Shown here in pieces: positions 62,969-64,000 of a stretch of 64,000 bases of DNA (the first letter of the stretch is position 1; every line of letters starts with the position of its first letter). This DNA is from Hungatella sp. UBA7603 (lineage in GTDB: Bacteria; Bacillota; Clostridia; Lachnospirales; Lachnospiraceae): positions 49,350 through 113,349 of the forward strand of contig DLJZ01000022.1 of assembly GCA_002478865.1 (NCBI GenBank). Reading direction: 5' to 3'. The notes under the pieces are model-generated. The model was not told where the DNA came from. It saw nothing but the letters and a program-made list of their open reading frames with translations, and made no database searches. The translations under genes and the position numbers were made by a program.

Positions 62969-64000
62969 TTATAATCGTTTTAACAATTCTTCTCTTTCCT
63001 TCTCATAACCAGGTTTTCCTAACAGTGCGAACATGTTCTTTTTATAACTTTCCACTCCTGGCTGGTTAAATGGATTCACTCCCAGCAGATACCCGCTGAC
63101 ACCGCAGGCATACTCAAAGAAATAAAATAACTGTCCTAGGCTGTATTCGTCCTGTTCTGGAATATCAATCACCAGATTAGGCACATCACCATCGCTATGA
63201 GCTATAATGGTGCCGTTCATGGCACTCTTATTTACAAAATCAACACTCTTTCCAGCAAGATAGTTCATGCCGTCAGTATCCACTTCTTCTTCCTTTAAAA
63301 GAATCTCTGCAGGAGATTCCTGGACATTTAAAACAGTTTCGAACATAATTCTTGCCCCATCCTGAATAAACTGTCCCATAGAGTGGAGATCTGCGGTCAA
63401 ATCTACTGCCGCTGGAAAAATACCTCTCTGGTCCTTACCTTCACTCTCACCAAAGAGCTGTTTCCACCATTCGGATACATAATGAAGGCTTGGTTCATAA
63501 TTGGCTACGATTTCAACTGTCTTGCCCTTTCTAAGAAGGATATTGCGGACAGCCGCATACTGGAGCGCACCATTAGACTCATATGGAGTCTTGGTGACTT
63601 CTAATCTCGCATCACTTGCTCCTTCCATCAGTCTTTCAATGTCAGCACCTGATACTGCGATGGGAAGAAGTCCTACGGCAGTGAGCACAGAAAAGCGTCC
63701 GCCTACATCATCAGGCACCACAAAGGTTTCATATCCTTCTTGGTCTGCCAGACTTTTAAGCGCTCCTTTTTCTTTATCCGTGGTGGCATAAATCCTTTTA
63801 TTTGCCTCCTCACGACCATACTTTTCAATTAACATGTCCTTAAACACACGGAAAGCGATGGCAGGCTCTGTTGTGGTGCCGGACTTAGATATCATATTTA
63901 CGGAGAAATCTTTTCCTTTTAGCACATCTTTTAAATCGTTGATGTATTTGCTGCTAATGCTGTTTCCAACAAAATAGATCTCCGGAGTTTTACGAGTTTC
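62969..64000 (-). CDS. pgi: Glucose-6-phosphate isomerase, 5' end outside the window
   Basis: The visible 344 codons encode the C-terminal three quarters of phosphoglucose isomerase, which interconverts glucose-6-phosphate and fructose-6-phosphate. The frame is open to the right edge ([20 protein letters not shown]), so the in-frame GTG at 63925 is internal. Motifs are [14 protein letters not shown] (phosphate-binding loop), [14 protein letters not shown] (family signature 1), [14 protein letters not shown] and [15 protein letters not shown] strong terminator follows the stop codon. Confidence 0.95.
   Translation of the reverse strand, partial: ETRKTPEIYFVGNSISSKYINDLKDVLKGKDFSVNMISKSGTTTEPAIAFRVFKDMLIEKYGREEANKRIYATTDKEKGALKSLADQEGYETFVVPDDVGGRFSVLTAVGLLPIAVSGADIERLMEGASDARLEVTKTPYESNGALQYAAVRNILLRKGKTVEIVANYEPSLHYVSEWWKQLFGESEGKDQRGIFPAAVDLTADLHSMGQFIQDGARIMFETVLNVQESPAEILLKEEEVDTDGMNYLAGKSVDFVNKSAMNGTIIAHSDGDVPNLVIDIPEQDEYSLGQLFYFFEYACGVSGYLLGVNPFNQPGVESYKKNMFALLGKPGYEKEREELLKRL

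Noticed and set aside
1..64000. tRNA, rRNA, CRISPR arrays, insertion sequences or prophage genes
   Set aside because: None of the expected sequence features or protein families (transposase, integrase, Cas, phage structural genes) was seen on reading the window. A covariance-model scan would be needed to rule out all small RNAs.

Overview
The window is chromosomal DNA of a spore-forming, Gram-positive anaerobe, most like Clostridium cluster XIVa (Lachnospiraceae, Lacrimispora/Clostridium saccharolyticum group). This is inferred from the gene set: spoVG, the spore protein YyaC, the GlgC/GlgD pair, DnaD with a DnaC-type loader, a CBS-containing Mn pyrophosphatase, a DUF5711 protein, a flavodiiron protein and a RIC protein. 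It also fits the moderate G+C content and the strong AGGAGG-type ribosome binding sites. No rRNA, tRNA, CRISPR array, transposase or prophage is visible. The DNA reads as a stable core chromosome with a few accessory cassettes.

Layout. 1-2.9 kb: glgC-glgD-spoVG (minus strand). 3-7.5 kb: asnS, then a YhaO/YhaN-like (SbcDC-related) DNA repair pair (plus), ending in an unusual array of in-frame stop codons and a bidirectional terminator. 7.6-14.1 kb (minus): prs-brnQ, dnaD-dnaC and murC, with DnaA-box-like sequences between murC and dnaD. 14.3-15.9 kb: a three-repeat protein of unknown function, and queT behind a preQ1-I riboswitch. 16-26.3 kb: a polysaccharide-utilisation cassette. It has two unsaturated-uronyl hydrolases (GH105, GH88), a DUF2264 protein, a CUT1 sugar ABC transporter without its own ATPase, and a divergent two-component system (histidine kinase and AraC-type regulator). 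26.5-30 kb: single genes (CPBP protease, AAC(3)-family acetyltransferase, metallo-beta-lactamase-fold hydrolase, VOC protein).

30.3-35.5 kb (plus): corA, a DUF5808 membrane protein and an FNR-like regulator with four candidate cluster cysteines, then ric-fprA. An FNR-type dyad (TGAT-N4-ATCA) is centred 41.5 bases before the predicted start of the ric-fprA transcript. The arrangement looks like a self-contained NO/oxygen stress module. 35.7-44.6 kb: a glycan-synthesis operon (GT2-GtrA, a BcsA-like synthase with a PilZ c-di-GMP domain, a multi-spanning membrane protein), a chemoreceptor with a structured leader, and a GH5 endoglucanase with no export signal. 44.8-50.6 kb: oppABCDF peptide transporter behind a leader terminator. 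50.9-57 kb: a divergent shikimate-kinase-like gene, a flavin reductase, a CBS-type pyrophosphatase, ROK glucokinase and transketolase. 57-64 kb: a DUF5711 protein, a LysM protein with a likely inactive MPN-like domain, yyaC, a coiled-coil membrane protein, a small conserved-looking gene, a lipoprotein, and the 3' part of pgi, which runs off the right edge.

No wholly new system stands out beyond doubt. The best candidates for something undescribed are the FNR-like/RIC/FDP circuit with its membrane partners, the PilZ-controlled glycan operon with a leaderless endoglucanase, the MPN-LysM protein, the three-repeat WQG protein, and the DnaA-box cluster in the dnaDC upstream region.
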